A stretch of 64,000 nucleotides of DNA, from NCBI GenBank assembly GCA_964637835.1, contig CAZWYF010000010.1:1-64000 (forward strand), written 5' to 3'. Below the pieces are notes generated by a model. That model had not been told where the DNA came from, ran no database searches, and worked only from the letters and a program-made list of their open reading frames with translations. The position numbers and the translations under genes were made by a program. The DNA is from Glo-17 sp964637835 (GTDB lineage Bacteria > Krumholzibacteriota > Krumholzibacteriia > LZORAL124-64-63). This document shows positions 26,188 to 36,464 of this stretch, in pieces. The number at the start of each line of letters is the position of its first letter. Position 1 is the stretch's first letter.

Positions 26188-27842
26188 ACGATGGCAAGCG
26201 GGAGATGCAGTTGCATGGCCTGGAGGTCCTGGACACCGGACTGAACCTGGCCGAGCTCGACCTGCACGGAGGCGAGGGGTTCTGGGAGGAGGTGCGCCGC
26301 TTCTGCCGCGAGTCGCGCCTGGAGGCGGCGATCGACGGGGCCATGGGCGGCCGGGCGGCACCGCGGGTCTGGGCGGTGATGGAGTCGCCGGGGGCCGGCC
26401 CGGCGGCGGCCGCCGCGGCCCTGGGCATCGCCGTCGTGCTGGCCGACCGTGGCCAGGCGGTGGTGCTCGTGGACGCCGACGAGCAGGAGCCTCGCATCAG
26501 CCGCTGGCTCGGCCGCAGCGAGCAGGAGGGGTGGATCGACATGGTCCGCTTCGGCGCCTCGCTCCACGGGGCGAGCGTGCCCCTGCCGTCGGATGGTCGC
26601 CGTGGCGCCGTGCTCGGCGTGGGCTCCTTCGCGCCCACGGGCGTGACCCCCGACGAGGTGGCCGATCTGCTCGGCCGCCTGCGCCGGCAGGCGGACGACC
26701 TGGTCCTCGTGCTGCCTGCCAAGCTGCGCTCGCTGCCCTGGCTGGAGGCGGCCCAGATCCGGCTGCTGGGCTGGGATCTGCTCGCCCGCAGCGGGGACGA
26801 CACCGGCCGCATCCTCACCGAGCTCGACCGCATGGGCGCCATGCCCGAGGCCCTGCTGGGCTTCGGCATGGAGGAGTACCACGCCATCCAGGAGCGCCTG
26901 AGCGAACGGGAGCCCGAGGCCGTGCCCCCGGCCCCCGACCTGGCGGACGCCGACGCCGGCATCCGCGCCGAGCAACCGGTGGCGGCGGCGGCGGCCGGCC
27001 CCCGGCTGGGATCCGAGGGCGCGGTCTCCGAGGCGCAGACCGGCCGGCGTGAGGATCCCGGGGCGCCGCAGACGCCTTCGGGCCAGGACCTGGTGGCGGG
27101 CGAGACCCCGGCGGCCCGGCCGCGGGGGCGGCGCACCTCGGGGGTCTTCGTGGCCCTGGCGGTGGTGGCGGTGGTCTGCCTCGGCGGGCTGGCCCTGTTC
27201 CTGGCCGGCCAGTTCGACCGTCCCACGGCTCCGGCCGGCGTCAGCGTGGCCGAGATGGACAGCCGCCGCGCCGAGCCGGCCGAGCGGGCGGCGGCCGGCG
27301 ACGGGTCGCCGGCCGCGGTTCCCTCCTCGCCCGCGGCCACCGATCAGACCGACGCGGCGCCGCCCGGCGACGACGCGCCGGTCGCGGTACCGTCCTCGCC
27401 CGCGGCCACGCCTGCGGACCGGCCCGTCGAGGATGACGTCGCCACGGAGCCGTCGGGCGACGAGCCGGCGGCCGGAGAGGTCGTCCCCGAGACGGCGACC
27501 GCGCCGGGGACGGCAGAGGCCGCCGAGCCGGAGGAGGGCACCGAGGCCGCGGGGGCCGGGACGGCGCCGCTGGATCGGGCCGCCTTCCGCGAGCCCGTGG
27601 GCCAGGACGGCTGGTCGCTCTGGCTGTACTCGTTCCCCGACGCCGAGAGCGCCGACGTGGAGGTGCGGCGTCTGGAACGTCGCGGCCTGCGCGCCGTCGC
27701 CCGTGCGGTGGAGATCGAGGATCGCGGCCGCTGGTTCCGGGTCTACACCGGCAGCTTCGCCAGCCGCGACCAGGCTCGCGCGGCGGTGGAACCGCTCATG
27801 GCCGAGCTGAAGCATGACTGGGTGATCCCGGCGCGCTTCTAG
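26184..27842 (+). CDS. ParA/BY-kinase-like domain lacking Walker lysine, fused to transmembrane and SPOR domains
   Basis: A 552-aa protein. Residues 60-235 resemble a ParA/MinD or bacterial tyrosine kinase (CpsD) fold: a strand, then 'ESPGAGPAAAAAALG' where a Walker A loop should be, and 'AVVLVDADEQEPR' in the position of the second Walker motif. There is no Walker A lysine, so ATP hydrolysis is doubtful. A low-complexity linker, a membrane helix (about 320-341), a second proline/glutamate/alanine-rich linker with two copies of AVPSSPAAT and a C-terminal SPOR domain (about 475-552) follow. SPOR binds denuded peptidoglycan at division sites. Topology suggests cytoplasmic ATPase-like and periplasmic SPOR parts. 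The ATG overlaps selA, followed by smc. Confidence 0.7.
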   Translation: MNDGKREMQLHGLEVLDTGLNLAELDLHGGEGFWEEVRRFCRESRLEAAIDGAMGGRAAPRVWAVMESPGAGPAAAAAALGIAVVLADRGQAVVLVDADEQEPRISRWLGRSEQEGWIDMVRFGASLHGASVPLPSDGRRGAVLGVGSFAPTGVTPDEVADLLGRLRRQADDLVLVLPAKLRSLPWLEAAQIRLLGWDLLARSGDDTGRILTELDRMGAMPEALLGFGMEEYHAIQERLSEREPEAVPPAPDLADADAGIRAEQPVAAAAAGPRLGSEGAVSEAQTGRREDPGAPQTPSGQDLVAGETPAARPRGRRTSGVFVALAVVAVVCLGGLALFLAGQFDRPTAPAGVSVAEMDSRRAEPAERAAAGDGSPAAVPSSPAATDQTDAAPPGDDAPVAVPSSPAATPADRPVEDDVATEPSGDEPAAGEVVPETATAPGTAEAAEPEEGTEAAGAGTAPLDRAAFREPVGQDGWSLWLYSFPDAESADVEVRRLERRGLRAVARAVEIEDRGRWFRVYTGSFASRDQARAAVEPLMAELKHDWVIPARF

Positions 27843-27924
27843 CGGCCAGCATCAGGCCGATGGACATCTCTCTGCGGCCGGGCCTCGCCCCGGTCCGGCC
27901 GCGCCCCGGGAAGGATCCGGATCC

Positions 27925-30900
27925 GTGAAACTCAAGCGCATCGAGCTGCAGGGCTTCAAGTCCTTCGTCGACCGCACCGTCCTCGAATTCGACGCCGGCA
28001 TCACCGCCATCCTCGGCCCCAACGGTTGCGGCAAGAGCAACGTGGTGGACGCGGTGCGCTGGGTGCTGGGCGAGCAGTCGGCCAAGAACCTGCGTGGCGG
28101 CAAGATGGACGATGTCATCTTCAAGGGCACCACCAAGCGCAAGCCGGTGGGCCTGGCCGAGGTGACGCTCACCTTCATCAACGATGACGGCCGCCTGCCC
28201 GTGGAGTACGACGAGGTGGCGATCAAGCGCCGCGTCACCCGCGACGGCACCAGCGACTACTACCTCAACGGCTCGCCCTGCCGCCTGAAGGACCTGCGCG
28301 ACCTGCTCTGGGACACGGGGGTCAACAACGCCAGCTACTCGATCATCGAGGAGTCGATGATCAAGCAGATCCTCAACGAGAACAACCAGGAGCTGCGCCG
28401 GCTGCTGGAGGAGGGCTCGGGGATCACCAAGTACAAGGCCCGCCGCAAGGAGACCCAGCGCAAGCTCGACCGCACCACCCAGGACCTGCTGCGCCTGGAC
28501 GACATCATCGAGGAGATCGGCCGGGAGGTGCGGTCGCTCCAGCGGCAGGTGGGCAAGGCCCGCCGGCACAAGCGGCTCTACGGCGAGATCCGCGCCCTGG
28601 ACCTGTCGCTGGCCCGCCGCCGCCGCGAGGGTCTGGACCAGCGCGAGCACGAGATCGGCGAGCGGATGCAGGAGCTGCGCACCCTGGCCGAGACCGACAC
28701 CGGCGAGCTGGCGGAGCTGCAGGCGAGGATCGCCGAGCAGCGGCCGCTCATCGACGAGCGGGAGAACGAGCGCCGTCAGCTCGAGGAGGCCCTGCGGGCG
28801 TTCGAGGAACAGCTGCAGGAGAGCGAGCGGCAGGTGGCGGTGCTCGAGCAGCGCATCGCGGACCAGCACCGGCGCCACGAGGAGGCGTCCACCGCCGGGG
28901 TGGACGCCGAGCGCCGCCGCGAGGAGATCACCGGCCAGATCGCCGGACTCGAGCAGCGTCTCGAGGAGCTGCGCACCGAGCTGTCCGGAGCCGGCGAGCA
29001 GCTCGCCGGGCAGGCCGAGGAGCTGCGGGTGCTGGATTCGCGCCTGAGTGCCGAGCGGGCCCAGCTCGAGGAGGCCGTGCAGCTGAACCTGCAGTTCGTG
29101 GAGACCGATGCCGCGGCACGCAGCCAGCAGCGCGAGTTGCAGGTGCGGCGGGAGAACCGCCAGGAGCGTCTCGACCTGCTCGACACCGAGGAGCAGGAGA
29201 TCACGCGGGAGCTGGCCAGCGGCGAGACCGCGCGGGCGGAGGCGCGCGCGCAGCGCGACGATCTGGCCCGACGCCGGCGCGAGCTCCTCGAGCACCTGGC
29301 CACGACCGAGCGGGCCATGGGCGACCTCGAGGTCGAGGGCCAGGAGATCCAGCAGGAGATCTCCGGCATCACCGGCCGCCGGGAGTCCGCCGCCGGCCGG
29401 CTGGGCGTGCTGCGTCGGCTGCAGGAGGAGTACGCCGGCTACGGCCAGGGCGCCCGTCATGTGCTCACCCACCACGCCGGCCGGGCCGGCGTCCTCGGCG
29501 GCCTGGCCGACCAGCTCCAGGTCCACGAGGAGTGGACCGGGGCCTTCGAGACCCTGCTCGGCGAGGTGCTCGACGCGGTGGTGGTGGACGGCCCGGGCGA
29601 GGCCGCGGCCCTGGTGCGCGAGCTGCGCGAGGGCCGGCACGGTCACGCCGCGTTCGTCTGCCGGACCGCCGAGCCGGCGCCGGCGGGCGCGGCGGCGCCC
29701 CCGGGCGGCCGCCCCGCGGCCGAGGTCATCGACAGCGACGTGGCCGGCCTGCCGCACCTGGCGCGTCTGCTGGCCCGCACCTACCTGTTCCCCACCGACG
29801 ACCAGGCCCTGGCCGCGGCCATGGCCGCCGGCGGACAGGGACTGCCGGTGCTCTGCCTGTCCCGGGGCGGCCTGCTGGTGGGCAGCGATGGCCTGGTGCG
29901 TGGTGGCGCCGGCGAGCGCGGCGAGGTGAGCGTCCTCGGCCGGGGCGAGAAGCTGGAGCAGATCGCCGCCGAGGTGGCCGCGCTCGAGGGCAAGCTGGAG
30001 GCGTCTCGCCAGAAGCTGGTGCGCACCCGCGAGGAGCGCGAGCAGCGTCGCAGCCTGCTGCAGGCGGGCCGGGGCGACCTCGAGGCCCTGGACGCCGAGC
30101 TGCAGCGAGTGCAGCTGCGGCTGGCCCAGCTCGAGGATCGCGACCAGGCCGCCGCGCGCCGTCGCGAGGAACTGCAGGCCGAACGCGTGCGCCTGGGCGA
30201 GGAACTGCAGACGCTGGCCGATCAGGAGGAGGAACTCGTCGCCTCGCTGGCCGAGACCGGCCGCCGGCGCGAGGACAGCACCATGCGCACCGACGAGCTC
30301 CGCCGCCAGGTGCAGGCGCTGGACGAGCAGCGCGACGAGCTCCGCTACGGCCACGAGGAGCTCCGCCTGATCCACCAGCGCCGCGAGGGCGAGCGCCGGG
30401 AGACGGAGACCGCCCTGACCCACCTGCGCGCCAACATGGTCGACCTCGCCCAGCGACGCGACCTGCTGGCCGAGGAGGCGGCCACCGCCGAGGCCGAGGG
30501 CGCGCGCCTGGCCGAGCAGCTGGAGGCCCGGCGTCAGGATCTCCTGGGCGCCTTCCAGGAACGGGAACGGCGGCGCCAGATCGTCCGCAACAGCGCCGAC
30601 GCCATCGCCGGGCTGCGCAAGGAGACCGAGGCCTGGCACGATCGCGTCAAGGCCATCGAGGACCAGCGCTCCGGCTGCCGCGATCAGATCCACCAGCTGG
30701 AGACCGAGCTGGCCACCCTGGACCTGCGGCGCAACAACCTGGAGGAGCGCCTGGAGGAGCAGTACAGCGGGTCGTTCGCCGACCTCGTCGCCGGTATCGT
30801 GGAGGAGGACCTGCCCCGGGAGCTCGAGCGCGAGGACGGGGTCTTCCAGGAGGAGCAGGCCCAGGGCCTGCTGGAGGACCGGCGGGCGAAGCTGTCGTCC

Positions 30901-31650
30901 CTGGGCCCCATCAACCACCTGGCCCTCGAGGAGTACGAGACCAAGAAGGAGCGCCTGGACTTCCTGGAGGGCCAGCGCACCGACGTGGTGAAGGCCAAGG
31001 AGGATCTCGAGCGCGCCATCGGCGAGATCAACCGCACGGCCCGGCAGCTCTTCGCGCGGACCTTCGAGGAGGTGCGCCGCAACTACATCGCGGTGTTCCA
31101 GACCCTCTTCCGTGGCGGCCGCGCGGACCTGCAGCTACAGCGCACCGACGACCCGCTGGAGAGCAACATCCTGATCACCGCCCAGCCCACCGGCAAGGTG
31201 ATCGACCACGTGTCGCTGCTGTCGGGCGGCGAGCGCTGCCTCACCGCGCTGTCCATCCTGTTCGCGGTCTACCTGGTCAAGCCCTCGCCGTTCTGCCTCC
31301 TGGACGAGGCCGACGCGCCGCTGGACGACACCAACATCGGCCGCTTCGTGAACATGCTGCGGGAGTTCGCGCAGAACACCCAGTTCCTGGTGATCACCCA
31401 CAACAAGCTGACCATGGAGACCGCCAATCACCTCTACGGCGTGACCATGATGGAGCGGGGCTGCTCGAGCATCGTCTCGGTGAGCTTCGCCGACGTGGCC
31501 GATGCGGTGAGCGATACCGAGCTCGCCGGCGCCATCGCGCAGCGGCGGTCGGACGTCGATCGCACCGAGAACGCGCGCAGCAGCGCCGACGCGGCCCCCA
31601 TGGCCGCCGAGGGCGAGACCACCGACGACACCCTGGAGGCACGCGAGTAA
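27925..31650 (+). CDS. smc: Chromosome segregation protein SMC
   Basis: SMC is the ATP-driven DNA loop-handling core of condensin. The 1241-aa protein has Walker A 'GPNGCGKSN' (residues 31-39) in the N-terminal head, two long coiled-coil arms, a hinge around residues 510-640 ('VHEEWTGAFETLLGEVLDAV'), and the C-terminal head with signature 'LLSGGERCLTALSILFAVYL' and Walker B 'FCLLDEADAPLDD'. ScpA and ScpB are not in the window. The GTG start at 27925 begins 'MKLKRIELQGFKSF', the family's start. The stop overlaps ftsY by one base (TAATG). Confidence 0.97.
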   Translation: MKLKRIELQGFKSFVDRTVLEFDAGITAILGPNGCGKSNVVDAVRWVLGEQSAKNLRGGKMDDVIFKGTTKRKPVGLAEVTLTFINDDGRLPVEYDEVAIKRRVTRDGTSDYYLNGSPCRLKDLRDLLWDTGVNNASYSIIEESMIKQILNENNQELRRLLEEGSGITKYKARRKETQRKLDRTTQDLLRLDDIIEEIGREVRSLQRQVGKARRHKRLYGEIRALDLSLARRRREGLDQREHEIGERMQELRTLAETDTGELAELQARIAEQRPLIDERENERRQLEEALRAFEEQLQESERQVAVLEQRIADQHRRHEEASTAGVDAERRREEITGQIAGLEQRLEELRTELSGAGEQLAGQAEELRVLDSRLSAERAQLEEAVQLNLQFVETDAAARSQQRELQVRRENRQERLDLLDTEEQEITRELASGETARAEARAQRDDLARRRRELLEHLATTERAMGDLEVEGQEIQQEISGITGRRESAAGRLGVLRRLQEEYAGYGQGARHVLTHHAGRAGVLGGLADQLQVHEEWTGAFETLLGEVLDAVVVDGPGEAAALVRELREGRHGHAAFVCRTAEPAPAGAAAPPGGRPAAEVIDSDVAGLPHLARLLARTYLFPTDDQALAAAMAAGGQGLPVLCLSRGGLLVGSDGLVRGGAGERGEVSVLGRGEKLEQIAAEVAALEGKLEASRQKLVRTREEREQRRSLLQAGRGDLEALDAELQRVQLRLAQLEDRDQAAARRREELQAERVRLGEELQTLADQEEELVASLAETGRRREDSTMRTDELRRQVQALDEQRDELRYGHEELRLIHQRREGERRETETALTHLRANMVDLAQRRDLLAEEAATAEAEGARLAEQLEARRQDLLGAFQERERRRQIVRNSADAIAGLRKETEAWHDRVKAIEDQRSGCRDQIHQLETELATLDLRRNNLEERLEEQYSGSFADLVAGIVEEDLPRELEREDGVFQEEQAQGLLEDRRAKLSSLGPINHLALEEYETKKERLDFLEGQRTDVVKAKEDLERAIGEINRTARQLFARTFEEVRRNYIAVFQTLFRGGRADLQLQRTDDPLESNILITAQPTGKVIDHVSLLSGGERCLTALSILFAVYLVKPSPFCLLDEADAPLDDTNIGRFVNMLREFAQNTQFLVITHNKLTMETANHLYGVTMMERGCSSIVSVSFADVADAVSDTELAGAIAQRRSDVDRTENARSSADAAPMAAEGETTDDTLEARE

Positions 31651-32693
31651 TGGGTCTGTTCGAGCGTTTCCGCAGCGGTCTGGCCAGGTCCCGCCGGAGC
31701 TTCGTGGGCGGCCTGCGCCGGCTGCTCGGCGGCGGCGTCAAGCTGGACGAGGACACCCTCGACGAGATCGAGGAGCTGCTCATCTCCGCGGACATGGGCG
31801 TGCAGTCGGCGGTGCGCATCACCCGCACCATCGAGCAGCGCCTGCGCGAGGAGGGCGGCGAGGCCACCCTCGAGTCGGTGCTCGCGGTGATCCGCGCCGA
31901 CGTCAAGCAGCAGCTCACCGAGGCGAAGCCGCGCGTCCATCCGCCCAGCTGGGAGGAGGCCCTCGGCGAGGGCGGCAAGAAGAAGGGCAAGAAGGGCAAG
32001 GCCCGGGCCGCGGCCGCGGCCGCCGATCAGCCCGCGCCCGACGCGGACGTGCGCGTGCTGTTCGTCGTGGGCGTCAACGGCACCGGCAAGACCACGAGCA
32101 TCGCCAAGCTCGGCCATCTGCTCGAGAACGAGGGGCACGGGGTCCTGCTGGCGGCCGGGGACACCTTCCGGGCCGCCGCCGTGGAGCAGATCCAGGTCTG
32201 GGCGGAGCGCATCGGCGTGCCCTGCATCGCCCAGGGCCAGAACGCCGATCCGGCGGCCGTCACCTACGACGCCATCAACGCCGCGGTGGCCCGCGGCTGC
32301 GACACGGTGATCGTCGACACCGCCGGCCGCCTGCACACCAAGACCAGCCTCATGGACGAGCTGGCCAAGGTGGCCCGCGTCATCCGGCGCCGCACCGGCC
32401 GCGACCCGGAGACCCTCCTGGTGGTGGACGCCAACACCGGCCAGAACGGCCTGCAGCAGGCCAAGGTCTTCGCCGAGACCATCCCCGTGGAGGGCCTGAT
32501 CCTCACCAAGCTCGACGGCACCGCCAAGGGCGGCATCGTGGTGGCCATCGCCGAGACCCTCGGCCTGCCCGTCCGCTACGTGGGCATGGGCGAGACCGTG
32601 GACGACATCGCCGTCTTCGACCCCGACACCTTCTGCGACGCCCTCTTCGCGGACTGGACCCGCGAGGACGACCCCGCCCCCGAGGAAGCCTGA
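31650..32693 (+). CDS. ftsY: Signal recognition particle receptor FtsY
   Basis: FtsY is the membrane-associated GTPase that receives ribosome-SRP complexes. The 347-aa protein has a short N-terminal segment, the four-helix N domain (about 30-100), a lysine-rich insert at about 110-125 and the G domain from about 130. G1 'GVNGTGKTTSIAKLG', 'AAGDTFRAAAVEQ', 'VDTAGRL', 'TKLDGTAKGG' and the final 'YVGMGETVDDIAVFD' are all visible. No long acidic A domain is present. The smc-ftsY order is common in many bacterial phyla. Confidence 0.97.
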   Translation: MGLFERFRSGLARSRRSFVGGLRRLLGGGVKLDEDTLDEIEELLISADMGVQSAVRITRTIEQRLREEGGEATLESVLAVIRADVKQQLTEAKPRVHPPSWEEALGEGGKKKGKKGKARAAAAAADQPAPDADVRVLFVVGVNGTGKTTSIAKLGHLLENEGHGVLLAAGDTFRAAAVEQIQVWAERIGVPCIAQGQNADPAAVTYDAINAAVARGCDTVIVDTAGRLHTKTSLMDELAKVARVIRRRTGRDPETLLVVDANTGQNGLQQAKVFAETIPVEGLILTKLDGTAKGGIVVAIAETLGLPVRYVGMGETVDDIAVFDPDTFCDALFADWTREDDPAPEEA

Positions 32694-32753
32694 CCCCCCG
32701 CCCCGCGCGGAATCCCGGTCGCCCCTGCCCTCCGGGCCCCTTCACGCACGGCG

Positions 32754-32832
32754 TGGGCCAGCCCCCCACACCCCCGGGTCCAGAAAGCTTGCGCAGCACT
32801 TTCGGGACCCGGGGGTGTGGGGGGCTGGCCCA
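32754..32832. repeat. 28-bp perfect inverted repeat (strong hairpin) downstream of ftsY
   Basis: 32754-32781 is the exact reverse complement of 32805-32832. After one A/G mismatch the stem continues for 5 bp (32783-32787 with 32799-32803), leaving an 11-base loop. It lies 60 bases after ftsY. There is no T run on either side, so it does not look like a standard Rho-independent terminator, and the stem is far longer than needed for one. It could be a mobile palindromic element, a DNA structure site or a stable 3'-end. No second copy was found in this window. Confidence 0.85.
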
Positions 32833-33037
32833 GACACGGCGACGGACCGGCCCGGAGAACAGGGGACAACCGGAACCCGGAACCGAGTCAGCCGACTGCT
32901 CCAGGATCGCGACTCATGGGTCAGCCGGAGTCGCCTCGCTCCATGGTTCCCCGGAAGTGGTCGGCAAGGATGCGGGCTCTCCAGGTCCCGGCCCGTCGCC
33001 CATGACGTTACGGAGCGCCGCGGGCCCGGGCCAGCGC
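32833..33037. other. Non-coding gap between the inverted repeat and the riboflavin promoter
   Basis: About 205 bases that hold no gene or RNA family I recognise. Base composition is slightly less GC-rich than the flanking genes. Short open frames exist on both strands but none has a plausible start or resembles a protein family. Confidence 0.5.
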
Positions 33038-33066
33038 TTGACTGGGAATCGGTGGGCATCTACCTT
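33038..33066 (+). promoter_or_regulatory. Sigma70-like promoter for riboflavin operon
   Basis: TTGACT (33038-33043), 17-bp spacer and TACCTT (33061-33066). Transcription should start near 33073, about 30 bases before the FMN aptamer, giving a 240-base leader. Confidence 0.65.
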
Positions 33067-33103
33067 GGCCGGTGTCACGACCGCACTTGCGCGGCCGGAC
33101 GGA

Positions 33104-33218
33104 CCAGCTTCGGGGCGGGGTGAGATTCCCCACCGGCGGTGACAGCCCGCGAGCCCGCAAGGGCACGAACCGGTGGAATTCCGGTGCCGACGGTGACAGT
33201 CCGGATGGGAGAAGTTGG
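33104..33218 (+). promoter_or_regulatory. FMN riboswitch (RFN element) aptamer
   Basis: The conserved RFN sequence blocks are readable in order: GGGGCGGGGTGAGATTCCCC, ACCGGCGGTGACAGCCCGCG, then CCGGTGGAATTCCGG, GCCGACGGTGACAGTCCGGA and TGGGAGAAG. P1 is formed by 33104-33111 (CCAGCTTC) and 33211-33218 (GAAGTTGG). The aptamer binds flavin mononucleotide. The P1 3' strand can instead pair with 33278-33285, which overlaps the terminator stem, so ligand binding should favour termination upstream of ribD. Confidence 0.95.
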
Positions 33219-33279
33219 GGCCGCGACGACGTGGACCATCCGGTCCATCTTGAAAGTCGCCGCTCAAGACCCCGCTTCC

Positions 33280-33311
33280 CCCTTCGCGCCGGCGTGCTCG
33301 AAGGGTTTTTT
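33280..33311 (+). terminator. Rho-independent terminator of the FMN riboswitch, holding the ribD ribosome site
   Basis: CCCTTCG (33280-33286) pairs with CGAAGGG (33299-33305) around a loop that itself holds CGCC/GGCG, and six T follow (33306-33311). The ribD ATG is at 33313, and its only ribosome-binding sequence (GAAGGG) is the 3' arm of the stem, so the hairpin can block both transcription and translation. Confidence 0.9.
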
Positions 33312-33312
33312 C

Positions 33313-34476
33313 ATGGCCGACCGCACGGTCACCACCAGCAGCGCCTCCGGCGCACGCGACGCCGGCCACCTCTGGCAGGCGCTCGAGCTCGCCGCGCGGA
33401 CCCCTGCGCGCGCGTGGCCCAACCCCCCCGTGGGGGCCCTGGTGGTCCAGGGCGAGTCGGTGGTCGGTCGCGGGGCGCACCATGGCGCGGGGACGCCCCA
33501 CGCCGAGCGCCTGGCCCTCGCCGAGGCCGGCGCGGCCGCCCGTGGCGCCTCCCTCTACTGCACGCTCGAGCCCTGCCATCACCACGGCCGCACGCCGCCC
33601 TGCACCGAGGCGATCCTCGCCGCCGGCATCGCCCGCGTGGTGGTGGGCGTGCGGGACCGCAACCCGGTGGCGGCCGGAGGGCTGGATGCCCTGCGGGCCG
33701 CCGGCGTCCAGGTGAGCGTGGCCGGGGGCCGGATCGCGGCCGCCTGCCTGGACCTGGTCTGGCCCTTCGTGACCACGGACGCCTTCGCGCGGCCGTACGT
33801 GGAGCTGAAGACCGCCGTGAGCCTGGACGGCCGCTTCGCCGGCCCGGACGACCCCGCCGGCCGTCCCGTCTACCTGACCGGTCCGGCTGCCCGCGAGGCG
33901 GTGCACCGGCGCCGGCGCTGGGCGGACGTGGTCCTGGTGGGGGCGGGGACGGCACGGCAGGACAGCCCGCGGCTCGATACGCGCCTGGTGCCGGAGGACG
34001 CCGCGCTCCCCGCCGCCCCCCCGCTGGCTGGCGTGGTGGCGGGTCCGGGGCAGGCGCCGGCCCTCGCCCGGGACCACTGGCTGCTCCTGCGGCCGGCCGG
34101 GGCGGAGGGCCATGCGCCGGCCGGCGCCGAGGTGGTGCCCTGTGCGGCGGGCGCCGGCGGTGCCGATCCGGCCGGCGTGCTGGCCGCCTGCGCCGGGCGC
34201 GGCCTGCACGCGGTGCTGCTGGAGTGCGGTCCGCGCCTGGCGGCGGCGTTCCTGGCGGCCGGGCTGGTGGACCGCTGGTGCGCCTGGGCCGCGCCCGTGG
34301 TGCTCGGCGGCGGCCCCACCTGGCCGGAGCGCTTCGCCGCGCCGGCGGGTCGCTGGCACCTGACGCGGACCGAGGTCGTGGGGCCCGACCTGCTGACGGT
34401 CCATGATCGCGACGACTTCGCCGGCATCCTGCAGACCCTGAGCGGACCGGCGGCCCAGCCGTGGGAGGCGCCCTGA
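33313..34476 (+). CDS. ribD: Bifunctional diaminohydroxyphosphoribosylaminopyrimidine deaminase / 5-amino-6-(5-phosphoribosylamino)uracil reductase
   Basis: RibD carries out the deaminase and reductase steps of riboflavin synthesis. In the 387-aa protein the deaminase domain (about 15-155) shows zinc ligands His63 (HAE), Cys88 and Cys97 in 'LEPCHHHGRTPPC'. The reductase domain (about 160-385) includes 'VELKTAVSLDGRFA' and 'ADVVLVGAGTARQDSPRL', then a late 'ECGPRLAAAFLAAGL'. The ATG at 33313 lies directly after the riboswitch terminator, with its ribosome site inside the stem. The stop overlaps ribE by one base. Confidence 0.95.
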   Translation: MADRTVTTSSASGARDAGHLWQALELAARTPARAWPNPPVGALVVQGESVVGRGAHHGAGTPHAERLALAEAGAAARGASLYCTLEPCHHHGRTPPCTEAILAAGIARVVVGVRDRNPVAAGGLDALRAAGVQVSVAGGRIAAACLDLVWPFVTTDAFARPYVELKTAVSLDGRFAGPDDPAGRPVYLTGPAAREAVHRRRRWADVVLVGAGTARQDSPRLDTRLVPEDAALPAAPPLAGVVAGPGQAPALARDHWLLLRPAGAEGHAPAGAEVVPCAAGAGGADPAGVLAACAGRGLHAVLLECGPRLAAAFLAAGLVDRWCAWAAPVVLGGGPTWPERFAAPAGRWHLTRTEVVGPDLLTVHDRDDFAGILQTLSGPAAQPWEAP

Positions 34477-35197
34477 TGTTCACCGGCCTGATCCGCGAGA
34501 TCGGCACCCTGCGCCGGATCACCGGCGGCCGGGATCTCAGCCGGCTGGTCATTGGCGCGCCGCGCACCGCGGCCAGCGTGGCTCCCGGCGACAGCCTGGC
34601 CGTCAACGGCATCTGCCTGACGGTGACCGCCACCGGCGGCGGCGCCGTCACCGTGGAGGCCGCCGCCGAGACGCGGCGGATCACCACGTTGCGCCGCTGG
34701 CGGAGCGGTCGTCGGTTACACCTGGAGCCCGCCCTGCGTGCGGGGCAGGCCCTGGATGGTCACCTGGTGCTCGGCCACGTGGACGGCGTGGGCCGGATCG
34801 CGGCGGTGCGCCGTCAGGGCGAGAGCCTCTTCCTGACCGTCCACTGCGGCGAGCACCTGGCGGGCTGGCTCATGCCCAAGGGCTCGGTGGCCGTGGACGG
34901 GGTCTCGCTCACCGTGGACGCCGGTCCGCACCGCGACCGCTTCACCTGCAACCTCATCCCGCACACCCTGCAGTGGACCGACTTCGCCCGCGCCCGCGTG
35001 GGCCGCGAGGTGAACCTGGAGATGGACGTGCTGGTCAAGGCCGCGCGTACCGGTCGTTCCGGCGCCGCGCTGGCCGGCCTCGCCGGCGCCGGCGATCCCC
35101 CGGGCGCGGGGTCCGCCATGCGTTCCGAGAAGGGCAGCGTCCGCTCGCTGACCTCCATCCTCGACCGCGGCTTCGGCCGCAAGACAAGGCGCAACCG

Positions 35198-35201
<4 letters not shown>
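34476..35201 (+). CDS. ribE: Riboflavin synthase alpha subunit
   Basis: Dismutates two 6,7-dimethyl-8-ribityllumazine molecules to riboflavin. The 241-aa protein has two lumazine-binding repeats, each starting with a conserved pattern: 'MFTGLIREIGTL' for repeat 1 and 'LDGHLVLGHVDGVGRI' for repeat 2. Both NGICLTV and DGVSLTV strands are present. A basic C-terminal extension of about 40 residues is unusual. GGGAGG lies ahead of the ATG, which overlaps the ribD stop. Confidence 0.95.
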
Positions 35202-36439
<1,238 letters not shown>

Positions 36440-36464
36440 CCGCAAGGCGAGCCGAGGAGACGAG

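Noticed and set aside
32754..32832. Interpreting the inverted repeat as an integron attC site or an insertion sequence end
   Set aside because: The GTTRRRY-type core sites of attC are absent, there is no integrase or transposase gene nearby, and no flanking duplications were seen.
32753..33142. Short open frames on both strands across the inverted repeat and riboswitch
   Set aside because: They follow from the palindrome and the structured leader; no ribosome site or family similarity supports them, and the RFN element explains the conserved bases.
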